Part shown: in pieces, positions 1-10,839 of the stretch
Layout: each line of letters starts with the position of its first letter
Position numbering within the stretch: position 1 is the stretch's first letter
Source of the DNA: Sphingomonas sp. OV641
GTDB lineage: Bacteria; Pseudomonadota; Alphaproteobacteria; Sphingomonadales; Sphingomonadaceae
DNA length: 64,000 nt
NCBI RefSeq assembly: GCF_900109205.1
Contig: NZ_FNZB01000001.1
Coordinates: 1,550,001-1,614,000, forward strand
Direction: 5' to 3'
Position numbers and translations under genes: made by a program
Notes under the pieces: model-generated
Database searches by the model: none
Told to the model about the DNA's origin: nothing
The model's input: only the letters and a program-made list of their open reading frames with translations

Positions 1-157
1 GATCGCGCAGCAGGCGCAATCGGCCAAGCGTTTCCTCATCCGCTGCCACGCGCCCGCGTGCGATCAGGTCCGCGAGCTGCCGAAAGGTCGCCTGCGCGCC
101 AAAGGCAGTCGTCGCGTCCGCGGCCAGCACCGTCTTGAGGCTATCGTCGAACCGCAC
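1..157 (-). CDS. 5' end of an unidentified protein, possibly a sensor kinase; truncated by the window edge
   Basis: Only the first 52 codons are present, reading leftward off the window. The GTG at 157 is preceded in frame by a TAG stop (158-160), so translation cannot begin further upstream in this frame, and an AGGG-like ribosome site lies about 7 bases away. The N-terminus (VRFDDSLKTVLAAD) and a following QATFRQLADLI segment resemble a sphingomonad family that I loosely associate with sensor histidine kinases. No catalytic part is visible, so the function is not established. Confidence 0.5.
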   Translation of the reverse strand, partial: MRFDDSLKTVLAADATTAFGAQATFRQLADLIARGRVAADEETLGRLRLLRD

Positions 158-269
158 CTACTGCCCTATTCTCTGCTGCGATCAGACCGCTTGCCGGCAT
201 CGCTGGTAGCCGACCCATACTACCGGGAAAACAAATGAATCGTCACCAAGGTGGCATTCAGACAATTGC

Positions 270-282
270 GTTGCCGCGCAAC
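270..282. promoter_or_regulatory. Small dyad upstream of the Lrp/AsnC gene
   Basis: GTTGC-CGC-GCAAC is a perfect 5-bp-arm dyad about 60 bases before the likely start of the Lrp-type regulator. Lrp family members often bind dyads in their own promoters, so autoregulation is possible. The arms are short and this could be chance. Confidence 0.25.
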
Positions 283-340
283 TATCCTATAGGTGCGGCC
301 ATGTTCGTGAATGAATTGCTGCGCGCAGCCGGGGTTTTCT

Positions 341-811
341 GTGCTTGACCGGATCGATCGACAGATCCTCGCCCTCTTGCAGGAAGATGGCCGGATGACC
401 AACGTCGATCTGGCGGAACGGGTCGGGCTGACGGCGCCGCCCTGTCTGCGCCGGGTCCGGTCGCTGGAACAGGCTGGCGTGATCCGCGGCTATCACGCGG
501 ATTGCGAGCCGGCGATGCTGGGCTTCCCCATCACCGTCTTCGCCATGGTCAGCCTGCGCAGCCAGGCCGAACACGATCTTGCCGCCTTCGAGCGCCATGT
601 GGCGGAGATACCGGAGGTCCGGGAATGCCACATGCTGAACGGCGAAATCGACTTCATCTTGAAGATCGTCGCGTCCGATCTCGAATCATTCCAGCGCATT
701 CTCACCACGCATCTGACCGCCGCGCCCAATGTCGCCAGCGTGAAATCGTCGCTGACGATCCGCACTGCCAAATCCGCGCCCGGCGTGCCGATCGTCGTCG
801 GCAACGACTAG
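341..811 (+). CDS. Lrp/AsnC family transcriptional regulator
   Basis: This 156-residue protein has the standard Lrp/AsnC layout. An N-terminal winged helix-turn-helix (LDRIDRQILALLQEDGR, then LAERVGL and a recognition helix near PPCLRRVRSLEQAG) is followed by a RAM/AsnC ligand-binding domain containing VRECHMLNGEIDFILKI. Family members bind amino acids and regulate metabolic or transport genes. I chose GTG at 341 because family members normally begin at LDRID and a GGGG stretch precedes it. An in-frame ATG at 311 would add ten residues with no clear ribosome site. The target genes are not evident; the neighbour at 157 is divergent. Confidence 0.85.
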   Translation: MLDRIDRQILALLQEDGRMTNVDLAERVGLTAPPCLRRVRSLEQAGVIRGYHADCEPAMLGFPITVFAMVSLRSQAEHDLAAFERHVAEIPEVRECHMLNGEIDFILKIVASDLESFQRILTTHLTAAPNVASVKSSLTIRTAKSAPGVPIVVGND

Positions 812-832
812 GCCTCACCTAACCAGCTTCCA

Positions 833-854
833 ACCGCCCCCCGGTTAGGGCGGT
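833..854. terminator. Hairpin after the Lrp/AsnC gene
   Basis: ACCGCCC (833-839) pairs perfectly with GGGCGGT (848-854) across an 8-base loop, 21 bases after the stop. No U-tract follows, so it is at best a weak or factor-assisted terminator. A second hairpin with 9-bp arms lies at 874-905. Confidence 0.35.
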
Positions 855-974
855 CATAACGCCACTGTCCTGGCTGGCGCGCATTCTCGTGGAGGCGCGC
901 GCCAGACCGCGCGCCTCCGACGATCAACATCGTTGAACGGTAACTCGCGCTGAAAGCCTGCTCCGGCCCGACTC

Positions 975-1003
975 AAAGAAAAGGGGCAGCCGAAGCCGCC
1001 CCT
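975..1003 (-). terminator. Rho-independent terminator of the TPR-like periplasmic protein gene
   Basis: Read on the minus strand, a GC-rich stem (982-990 with 995-1003) closes on a TTCG tetraloop and is followed by TTTTCTTT. It lies 24 bases beyond the stop at 1028, as expected for an intrinsic terminator. Confidence 0.85.
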
Positions 1004-1027
1004 CCCCTTTCACCATTGGCTGATCGC

Positions 1028-2320
1028 TCAGGCCGCCGGCGGATTGTCGAGATACAGCGTCCAGAAGGATGCGATCTCGGATCGCGGCGCGGCCTTCACC
1101 TCGGCAAAGGCGGTCTTTGCCGCTGCCTTGTCGCCCGACCGCGCCAGCGCGATGCCCAGGTGCGTGTTGACGATGTCGGCGTCCACGCCGCCCTTCTGCA
1201 GCGCCACGCGATACATCTCGATCGCCTTGGCCCAATTGCCCATGCCGAGATACGCATCGCCCGTGTTGAGCGCGATGCGGCCATTGGCGCCGGCCTTCGC
1301 CTTGGCTTCCACCGGGGCGAGCGAGCCTTCGCTGGCGATGCCCTGCGTGGCGAGGCGCATCAGGTCGTTGGCCGACTGGCTGCTGGCCGGGATCTTGCCG
1401 GCGGCCTTGCCCTCTTCCAGCACCGTCTTGGTCTCGTGCGGAAGGCCAAGGTCGTGAGTCCACTGCGCATAGGCTTCATAGTCGTACTGATCGGCCAGCG
1501 ACTTGCTGGCGCGCATCAGGCGATACACGTCGACCTTCTGGCTCTTGTCCAGCGTCACGGCGCTCTGCTGCGTCATGCCATAGGTGACGAGGCCATCGCG
1601 CCAGTTCTGCGCCGTCGGATAAGCGACCAGCCACTTCTTGATCCAGTTGGCGGTCTGCGGGCCCATGCGCTTCTTGTTGGTCTGCGCGATGGCGTACTTG
1701 TACAGGTCTTCGCTCGGCTTCTGGCCGGCCGCGACCTGCGCGTCGATCGCCTTCTCCAGCTCGGCCGTGCCGCCAGCGACGTCGCCCGAGTCCATCTTCA
1801 GCTTGACCATCTGCAGCGGCAGGTTCGGGTCGTTATAGCCGAGCTGCTGCGCGCGCTGGAAATAGTTGATCGCGCCGGCGCTGTCCTTGGCGTTCGCCGC
1901 CATCACGCCAAGCTGGTAATTATACTTCGCCACGTCGACCGCAGGGGTCTTGGGATTGGCGATCAGCGCTTCCAGCGGTGCCTTCAAGCCCTGGTCGCTG
2001 ACCTGCTGGTTGGTCGCGCGCGCGTCCTGCAGCTTGGTTGCTTCCGCCTGCAGCTGAAGCGCGGCGACGATGTAGCGGTCGTCATCCGTCTTGGCCGCTG
2101 CCTGCGCGGCGGTCAGCTGGGTGGAGGCGGTAGCGAAATCCTTCGCCGCAATCGCCTTCTGGGCGCCGGCGGCGGCATTCTGCACGTCCTTGCTGAGCTT
2201 CAGGGACGGCGCCTTCTGCTCTTCCTTGTTCTTCTGGGCCATCGCCGGCGGCGAAACGGCGATGCCTGCCGCGCCAGCCATCAACGCGGCCGCGAAGGCA
2301 ACGCGGGAAATGCTCTTCAT
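1028..2320 (-). CDS. Exported TPR-like repeat protein of unknown function
   Basis: A 430-residue protein with a clear signal peptide (MKSISRVAFAAALMAGAAG, cleavage likely after AMA before QKNKE). The mature part is alanine-rich and helical with TPR-like stretches, for example NYQLGVMAANAKDSAGAINY and, near the C-terminus, GDAYLGMGNWAKAIEMY. TPR proteins are usually scaffolds, and a periplasmic location is inferred from the signal. The ATG at 2320 is chosen because AGGAGAGCAG precedes it and the signal peptide starts there; an upstream in-frame start at 2410 would bury the signal peptide. It stands alone between a divergent SDR gene and its own terminator. Confidence 0.75.
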   Translation of the reverse strand: MKSISRVAFAAALMAGAAGIAVSPPAMAQKNKEEQKAPSLKLSKDVQNAAAGAQKAIAAKDFATASTQLTAAQAAAKTDDDRYIVAALQLQAEATKLQDARATNQQVSDQGLKAPLEALIANPKTPAVDVAKYNYQLGVMAANAKDSAGAINYFQRAQQLGYNDPNLPLQMVKLKMDSGDVAGGTAELEKAIDAQVAAGQKPSEDLYKYAIAQTNKKRMGPQTANWIKKWLVAYPTAQNWRDGLVTYGMTQQSAVTLDKSQKVDVYRLMRASKSLADQYDYEAYAQWTHDLGLPHETKTVLEEGKAAGKIPASSQSANDLMRLATQGIASEGSLAPVEAKAKAGANGRIALNTGDAYLGMGNWAKAIEMYRVALQKGGVDADIVNTHLGIALARSGDKAAAKTAFAEVKAAPRSEIASFWTLYLDNPPAA

Positions 2321-2444
2321 GGAAACTGCTCTCCTCTTCGGGCGTGAACACTTGAACTCGCGCTTAGTGCCCTCGCGCCGCTCCATCAAGGAAAGGCGCT
2401 GAACGGACATTGAACGTAACCATCTGCGCGCCTAGCCCGTTTTC

Positions 2445-3101
2445 ATGAAAACGGTAATCATCGGCGCCTCGGGCGGAATTGGTGGCGCGCTGGCGGATGC
2501 GCTGGCGGAAGAGGGCTCGGCGGTGCAGCGCCTCGCGCGCCCTCAGCTCGACGTGACGGACGAATCCTCCATCGCGCGCGCTGCCGCAGCCGCCGGCACG
2601 CCCGATCTCGTCGTGGTGGCCACCGGCCTGCTTCATGATGGCGACCACGGACCGGAAAAGGCGCTGCGCGATCTCGATCCCGAATGGCTCGCGCGGCAAT
2701 ATGCGGTGAATGCCATCGGCCCCGCGCTCGTGGCGAAGCACTTCCTGCCGATCATGCCGCGCACCGGGCGCTCGATCTTCGCCGTGCTCTCCGCGCGCGT
2801 GGGCAGCATTTCCGACAACCGGCTTGGGGGCTGGTATGGCTATCGCGCGAGCAAGGCGGCGCTGAACCAGTTCGTCCGTACCCTGGCGGTGGAGGACAAG
2901 CGCCGCAACGATCGCGGCATCGTCGTGGCGCTGCATCCCGGCACCGTCGATACGAAGCTGTCGCGGCCGTTCCAGCAACAGGGTCGCGATCTGTTCAAGC
3001 CGGATCGCGCAGCCGTTCAGTTGCTCGACGTTCTCGACGGACTGAAGCCGCAGGACAGTGGAAAGCTGTTCGGCTGGGACGGCCTGGAAATCGCGCCCTA
3101 G
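2445..3101 (+). CDS. Short-chain dehydrogenase/reductase (SDR) family protein
   Basis: A 218-residue Rossmann-fold oxidoreductase. The cofactor-binding motif GASGGIG is at residues 8-14, the catalytic serine lies in the VLSARVGSIS segment, and the catalytic pair appears as YRASK. PGTVDTKLS follows, typical of SDRs of the CsgA/C-factor type. It probably uses NAD(P)H; the substrate cannot be read from sequence. It is transcribed toward gyrA, and a 10-bp-stem hairpin separates the two. Confidence 0.85.
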   Translation: MKTVIIGASGGIGGALADALAEEGSAVQRLARPQLDVTDESSIARAAAAAGTPDLVVVATGLLHDGDHGPEKALRDLDPEWLARQYAVNAIGPALVAKHFLPIMPRTGRSIFAVLSARVGSISDNRLGGWYGYRASKAALNQFVRTLAVEDKRRNDRGIVVALHPGTVDTKLSRPFQQQGRDLFKPDRAAVQLLDVLDGLKPQDSGKLFGWDGLEIAP

Positions 3102-3127
3102 GCCGCTTGCCGAAGGCCATAACCCCT

Positions 3128-3153
3128 CACGCGCGCGCAAGCACGCGCGCGTG
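3128..3153. terminator. Perfect GC hairpin between the SDR gene and gyrA
   Basis: CACGCGCGCG (3128-3137) pairs perfectly with CGCGCGCGTG (3144-3153) across a 6-base loop. Only a short ATTT follows, so it resembles a terminator without a strong U-tract. It would insulate gyrA from SDR transcription. Confidence 0.45.
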
Positions 3154-3214
3154 ACATTTGGGTTGCAGCCTCCTAGAGCGGATCGATCACGAAACCCACA
3201 GTGAAAGTAGCGTT

Positions 3215-5997
<2,783 letters not shown>

Positions 5998-6001
<4 letters not shown>

Positions 6002-6348
6002 GCAAGCCGATGACTGCCTATAAGGTGCTGACTGGCGAACAGATGGCCGCGCTGGAACGCGACGGCACGTTCGCCGGCGCGCCGGTCGATGTGCAGGACG
6101 GCTATGTTCACCTGTCCACCGCCGCGCAGCTCACCGAGACGGTCGACAAGCATTTCGCGGGGCAGGATGATCTGCACGTCGCCGCGGTGGACCTCGAGGC
6201 GCTTGGCGAGAAGATCCGCTGGGAGGAGAGCCGTGGTGGCCAGCTCTTCCCGCACCTCTACGGTGCGCTCACCCTCGACACGTTGATCGCCTACAGCCCG
6301 CTGGAGCGCGAGGACGACGGCACCGTTCGCCTCCCCGTCACTGGCTGA
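5998..6348 (+). CDS. DUF952 family protein
   Basis: A 116-residue soluble protein of the DUF952 family, recognised by the AYKVLTGEQM start, the DGYVHLSTAAQLTETVDKHF block and the closing FPHLYGAL segment. The biochemical role is unknown; the conserved His and Ser/Thr residues suggest a small enzyme. Its ATG overlaps the gyrA stop as ATGA, so it is translationally coupled to gyrA, although no functional link is known. Confidence 0.8.
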
Positions 6349-6355
6349 CCGGCAC

Positions 6356-6383
6356 GCACGCACACCACCGGCGGTATGCGTGC
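6356..6383. terminator. Hairpin between two convergent genes
   Basis: GCACGCACACC (6356-6366) pairs with GGTATGCGTGC (6373-6383) with one mismatch, between the convergent DUF952 and DUF885 genes. It lacks a U-tract in either direction, so its role as a terminator is tentative. Confidence 0.35.
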
Positions 6384-6399
6384 GGTCGCCCGGGGCCAG

Positions 6400-8208
6400 T
6401 CATCCCATCAGCCAGGCCCTCACCCGTCCCTCCAGCACCGCCATCGGCAGCGCGCCGCCGGAAATGACGAAATCGTTGAACGCGCGCAGGTCGAAGGCCG
6501 GCCGTCGCTGTGCCTCGTCGCGGAGGCGGGTGATCGTCGTATGCCCGATCATATAGCCGCAGGCCTGTCCCGGCATGACGATATACCGGTCCACCTCGCC
6601 CTGCGCCCCTGACCGCGACGCGAAGCTGTTCTCGTACAGATAGTCGACCGCTCGCGCGCGGTCCCAACCCCGCAGGTGAATGCCGGTATCCAGCACCAGG
6701 CGCGCCGCGCGCCACAGGTGACTGAGGAGGTAGCCGATCCGTCCTTCCGGATTGTCCCGGTACATGCCCAGTTCGTCCGCCACCTGTTCGGCATACAGGC
6801 CCCATCCCTCGGCGAACCCGCTGAAGAACCACCCTCGCCGATACAGCGGCAGTTCGCCCGATTCGAACTGGAGGCCGTTTTGAAACAGGTGCCCGGGCGC
6901 AGCCTCATGAAAGGCAAGCGTGGGCAGCGTATAGCGCGGCCAGTCCGCCGTATCGCGCAGGTTGATGTAGAAGACGCCGGGCCTGCTACCATCCGGCGCG
7001 CCCGGCTGCGCGATGCCGAACGGCAAGCCCTCCTCCATCTCCGCGGCGAGCCGGCGAAATTCATAGCCGGTCTTTGGCATGTGATTGAACGCCTGTGGCA
7101 ATCGCGTCTTCACCGCGTCCAGCTGATCGTTGAGGTAGGCGATCACCGCGGCGCGCCCGGCATCTGTGTTGGGGAAGGCTTGGCCGGGCGATGCGGCAAG
7201 CGCAGTGGCACGTTCCTTGATGGTGCCTCTCGACATGCCCTGCTTTCTGAACGCCTCCTCGATCTGCGCGCGGATGTTCGCCACCAGGTCCAGCCCCGTC
7301 CGGTGCACCTCGTCTGCCGACAGGGTCGACGTGGTCTGATAGCGCAGACAGGCGTCGTAATAGGCCCGCCCGTCAGGCAGCCTCCCGACGCCGGCCTGGT
7401 CGACCGCACGCGGAAGAACGGACTGAAGCATCGCAACCTGCCGCGCCAGCGCAGGACGGATCTGGCGGGTGAAGATCGCCTGCGCGCGCTCGGCATAGCC
7501 GCTCAACCCCTTGGCGACGGCGCGCGTGCCGATCGAGCGGACCAGGCCTTCGTCCGACGGATCCACGTCGCGCACCTTGCTCAGGATCGCAATGGTCTGC
7601 TCCACCACGAAGGTCGGCGCCACGATCCCACCGGCCGCATTGCGCCGCACGTGATCGGTTTCCGCGTCGAGCACGGCAGCAAGCTGCCCCATGCGGGCGA
7701 TAAAGGCCTCCGCGTCGGCACGATCGTTCACAGGATGCACGTCGCGAAGGAATTGCGCCGTATCCATGTAATTGGTGCCCAGCGGCGTCGGGCCGTAGGG
7801 CCCGGGCACGCTGATCGAGTCACTGTGATAGGGGAAGGCGTTCACCGCGGCGCGCGATTCGATCTGGAAGATCGTCACTTCGCGCTCCAGCCGCTGCTCG
7901 GGGGACAAGCCCGCTTCCGCAATCGCCTTCAGCTCACGCAGCTGTCGCTGTTCCAGATGGTTGATTGCCTCAGCGCCGGACGCGCTATGATCGTGCAGGC
8001 GGGCGCGCAGCGATGCTCGTGAGCCAGTGTCGATACCCATGAAGGTCGCGAGTTCTGGACTGAGCGACAGGCTCTCTTCAAACTGCCGTGCAAGCAGCTC
8101 GGACAAGTCCAACCCGGCGCGAGGCTGCGCCATCGCCGGCATTCCCGCGATAAGCGCCCCCGCGCCCGCGCCGACGACCACGTCTCTGCGGCTGATGATC
8201 CTCGTCAT
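6400..8208 (-). CDS. DUF885 family metallopeptidase-like protein, Tat-exported
   Basis: A 602-residue exported protein. The N-terminus carries a twin-arginine signal (SRRDVVVGAGAG, cleavage likely after PAMA before QPRAG), implying export of a folded, probably metal-loaded enzyme. The DUF885 signatures are clear: HEAAPGH near residue 434, a gluzincin-like zinc site, and EGWGLYAEQ near residue 467, which supplies the third ligand. A later GQACGYMIGH block is also typical. The family is thought to be metallo-carboxypeptidase or dipeptidase-like, but substrates are generally undetermined. It is transcribed alone; no partner is evident. Confidence 0.85.
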   Translation of the reverse strand: MTRIISRRDVVVGAGAGALIAGMPAMAQPRAGLDLSELLARQFEESLSLSPELATFMGIDTGSRASLRARLHDHSASGAEAINHLEQRQLRELKAIAEAGLSPEQRLEREVTIFQIESRAAVNAFPYHSDSISVPGPYGPTPLGTNYMDTAQFLRDVHPVNDRADAEAFIARMGQLAAVLDAETDHVRRNAAGGIVAPTFVVEQTIAILSKVRDVDPSDEGLVRSIGTRAVAKGLSGYAERAQAIFTRQIRPALARQVAMLQSVLPRAVDQAGVGRLPDGRAYYDACLRYQTTSTLSADEVHRTGLDLVANIRAQIEEAFRKQGMSRGTIKERATALAASPGQAFPNTDAGRAAVIAYLNDQLDAVKTRLPQAFNHMPKTGYEFRRLAAEMEEGLPFGIAQPGAPDGSRPGVFYINLRDTADWPRYTLPTLAFHEAAPGHLFQNGLQFESGELPLYRRGWFFSGFAEGWGLYAEQVADELGMYRDNPEGRIGYLLSHLWRAARLVLDTGIHLRGWDRARAVDYLYENSFASRSGAQGEVDRYIVMPGQACGYMIGHTTITRLRDEAQRRPAFDLRAFNDFVISGGALPMAVLEGRVRAWLMG

Positions 8209-8301
8209 GTTTCCCCCTCCCCCAAGTCAGGGAAACTGTGCCAAGTCGCTCGGCATGGGTCCATGGCGGCGTGCGCGCGCGTCTCCCACTACGGCACAGG
8301 G

Positions 8302-8733
8302 TCACGCGAACAGATCGATCACCTCGGCCCCCTCGCCCTCCGCCTGCAACAGCAACGTCCGGTGGCAGTGGCACGGATCCCGCTCGTAACAGAGCAGCGC
8401 GGATGGCTTTTCCGCCGCCAGATCGCGCATCTGGGCCGCCGCCACCTGCGTCTCCGGAAGGGCAAGCTGCGCGTCGTACACCGCGCGCAGCGTCGCGACA
8501 TCGCCCTTCTTCGCCGCATCGCGCCCGCGCTTGGGGGTGCCGAGCGCCTTCAGGTGCACGTAATCGATTCCCGCGGCTTTCAGGGAGGCGGCGAGGATCG
8601 ATTTGGAGAAACCCGGTCGCCGGGAAAGCGGCAGCGCCCTGACGTCGATCACCCGTTCGACGCCTGCGTGGCGCAGGGCGGCGATGAACGCGTCCATCGT
8701 CACGCCTTCATAACCGATGGTGAAGATCGCCAC
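8302..8733 (-). CDS. DUF488 domain protein
   Basis: A 143-residue protein of the DUF488 family, recognised by FTIGYEG at the start, VIDVRALPLSRRPGFSK in the first third, and LLCYERDPCHCHR near the C-terminus. The paired Cys/His cluster is characteristic and may bind metal or serve redox chemistry. The function is unknown. It lies 20 bases downstream of the NTF2-like gene on the same strand and probably shares its transcript. Confidence 0.85.
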   Translation of the reverse strand: MAIFTIGYEGVTMDAFIAALRHAGVERVIDVRALPLSRRPGFSKSILAASLKAAGIDYVHLKALGTPKRGRDAAKKGDVATLRAVYDAQLALPETQVAAAQMRDLAAEKPSALLCYERDPCHCHRTLLLQAEGEGAEVIDLFA

Positions 8734-8753
8734 GCGCCCGCTCCGGCGACGAG

Positions 8754-9173
8754 TCAGGAGCTATGGTCGGCGATGATCCGCCAGCCTTCCTTGCGTCGCT
8801 CGAACAGCAGGGTCGTCAGCCCGCTCTGCGCATCGCCGCTCGTCGGGGTCAGCGACCAGCGCGCCACCAGCAGCATGTGGACGTTGCTGATCGTCCGCCA
8901 GGCGACGGGCTGGAATGCCAATCGCCCGCGGCTGTTCGATCCATCGGCGAAGCTCTTGGCGTAGCGGCTGGCGATCGCCTCTTTGCCGCGCGCCAGCTCC
9001 TTGCCGGAGGAATAAATGGCGTCATCGGCATAGACGGCCATGAAGCGTTCCAGCGAACCGCTGTTCCATCCGCCGGCACTGGCCGCCATCTCCGCCTCGA
9101 TCGCTGCTTGCGGCGTCATGGCAGCGGCCGCCGTCGCCGCTATGGCGACCGGCGCCAGCAGTGCATGGATCAT
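8754..9173 (-). CDS. Exported NTF2/SnoaL-like (DUF4440-type) protein
   Basis: A 139-residue protein with a short N-terminal signal (HALLAPVAIAATAAAAMT) and an NTF2-like fold body: WNSGSLERFMAVYADDAIYSSG, GKEAIASRYAKSF and a terminal FERRKEGWRIIADHSS. That closing strand is the usual end of DUF4440/SnoaL domains. Such proteins are small cone-fold enzymes or binding modules; nothing identifies the ligand. Its ATG overlaps the stop of the EAL gene upstream, so the two are translationally coupled. Confidence 0.75.
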   Translation of the reverse strand: MIHALLAPVAIAATAAAAMTPQAAIEAEMAASAGGWNSGSLERFMAVYADDAIYSSGKELARGKEAIASRYAKSFADGSNSRGRLAFQPVAWRTISNVHMLLVARWSLTPTSGDAQSGLTTLLFERRKEGWRIIADHSS

Positions 9174-10747
9174 GCGCGATTCTCCTCCACCAGCGCCGCC
9201 AGGGCCCGCTCATCGAGCGGCCCCGCGCACAGGAAGCCCTGATAGAGCGTACACCCCTCCGCGGCGAGCAAATCACGCTCTGCGGCATTCTCCACGCCCT
9301 CCGCGATCGTCTGCAAGCCAAGCGCGCTGGCGATGGCCAGGATCCCGCGCACCACCGCGCGGGCGCGCGGCGCGCCCGTGATGTCCGTGGTCAGGCTGCG
9401 ATCGACCTTCAGATAATCCAGCGGCAGTGCTTTCAGATAGGCAAGGCTGGAATAGCCAGTGCCGAAATCGTCGATGGCAACCCGAAGCCCCTTGGCGCGC
9501 AGCTGTTCCAAGCGTTCGGCAGCGAGTGGCAGGTCCGTGACGAAGCCGCTTTCGGTCACTTCCGCCGTCACCCGGCCGGGGGCAATCCTGGCGCGCTCCA
9601 CAAGGTCGAGGAAGTGGCACACGAAATCCGATCGCGCCAGATCCGCCGCGGTCACGTTCACGGCCACGCGCAGGCTGGCGAGCGGACCCTGCCACGCCGC
9701 CGCCCGCGTCAATGCTAGCGATTGAATATGCTCCGACAGGGCGAGCCCCAGCCCCGCGCGATCCGCGGCCGAAAAAAGGGTGTTGGCCCCCAGCACGCCG
9801 TGGATGGGATGCTCCCAGCGCGCCAGCGCCTCGACGCCGGTTATTCGGCCGCTATCCAGCATGACCTGCGGCTGGAACAGGATGTCGATCTCGCGGCGAT
9901 CGATGGCGCGGTGCAGGTCAGCCGCCAGGTCCAGCCCCGCCGCGGTTCGGCGGCACGGCGCGAAGCGGACATTGGCCCCGTCGCCCACCGCCGCCATCGT
10001 CAGCGCCTCACTGGCGCGTGCGACAAGCGATCGTGCTGATTCGCCAGTGTCCCGATGCGCAACACCGATGCGTGCGCCGAGCCGGGCCTCTGCCCGGCCA
10101 AGCGTGAAGCCGCGGGCAAGCGCGCCTTCGATGGCGGCGACACGCGCGCGTGCTTCCTCACCGCTTTCCCGCACGGCGACGACGAAGCGGGCGCCCTGAT
10201 CGCGTTCGATTACTGCGGCCGCGGGCAGCACAGCCGCCAGCCGCGCCGCCGCCTCGCGCAAGAGCTGATCACCGGCCTCGCGCCCGAATGCGGCGTTTAC
10301 CGTATCGAAGCGGGTAATCGCGACCACTGCCACGGTCGCGGGTGCGGCCGGATCGCCGGCGCCAAGGAACCGCGCCACCGCGCCCTCCGCCATCTCGCCC
10401 GCCCGCCGCATCCGTCCCGTGCCGCGCAGACGCCGCGCATATCGGCCGGCAAACCGCAGGGCGAGCGCCAGTGATCCGGTCGCCGCCTCGCTCAGCCAGA
10501 CATGGGTGGCCCCCGCATCATAGGCCGCCGCGGCGCCGGTTTCGTCGACCACGATCGCCAGCAGCGCCTGCCGCGCGCTTGCCGCAACCGCCTCTGCCTC
10601 GGCGACCGGACGCGGATCGGCGCGCGCATCCACCAGCAGCACCTCGGCCCATTCGGCACCGGTACGCGTGTTCGCCGTCGCCACCAGGGGAGCAAGCGCC
10701 TCGCTGCCCTCGGCCAATGCTATTTCCACGATCTCGCCCGTCATCAT
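9170..10747 (-). CDS. Cyclic-di-GMP phosphodiesterase: degenerate GGDEF domain plus EAL domain
   Basis: A 525-residue soluble signalling protein. The N-terminal 120 residues are receiver-like but not clearly assignable. A GGDEF-fold domain follows, with its active loop degenerated to RDQGARF, so cyclase activity is unlikely. The C-terminal EAL domain looks intact: VEALARWEHP, the VNVTAADL asparagine, TEVTESGF, DDFGTGYSS, LKVDRS, EGVE and YQGF. It should therefore hydrolyse c-di-GMP to pGpG. The start is the first ATG (10747); a TTG at 10789 would extend it by 14 residues. It is divergent from moaA and coupled to the NTF2-like gene downstream. Confidence 0.85.
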   Translation of the reverse strand: MMTGEIVEIALAEGSEALAPLVATANTRTGAEWAEVLLVDARADPRPVAEAEAVAASARQALLAIVVDETGAAAAYDAGATHVWLSEAATGSLALALRFAGRYARRLRGTGRMRRAGEMAEGAVARFLGAGDPAAPATVAVVAITRFDTVNAAFGREAGDQLLREAAARLAAVLPAAAVIERDQGARFVVAVRESGEEARARVAAIEGALARGFTLGRAEARLGARIGVAHRDTGESARSLVARASEALTMAAVGDGANVRFAPCRRTAAGLDLAADLHRAIDRREIDILFQPQVMLDSGRITGVEALARWEHPIHGVLGANTLFSAADRAGLGLALSEHIQSLALTRAAAWQGPLASLRVAVNVTAADLARSDFVCHFLDLVERARIAPGRVTAEVTESGFVTDLPLAAERLEQLRAKGLRVAIDDFGTGYSSLAYLKALPLDYLKVDRSLTTDITGAPRARAVVRGILAIASALGLQTIAEGVENAAERDLLAAEGCTLYQGFLCAGPLDERALAALVEENRA

Positions 10748-10839
10748 GCCCACACTTGGGACCGTATGAGCGGCCGGGTCAGGCAGCAACTACGGAGCTG
10801 CCCTTGCCGCTGGCCTCTTCAGCCCCTAGCTGTTCCGTT

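Noticed and set aside
1016..2347. A 443-codon frame antisense to the TPR-like gene
   Set aside because: Shadow of the real minus-strand gene, which has a signal peptide, ribosome site and terminator.
10342..10839. N-terminal extension of moaA by 166 codons
   Set aside because: It is antisense to the EAL gene and Arg/Pro-rich; MoaA proteins start near the ATG at 10840.
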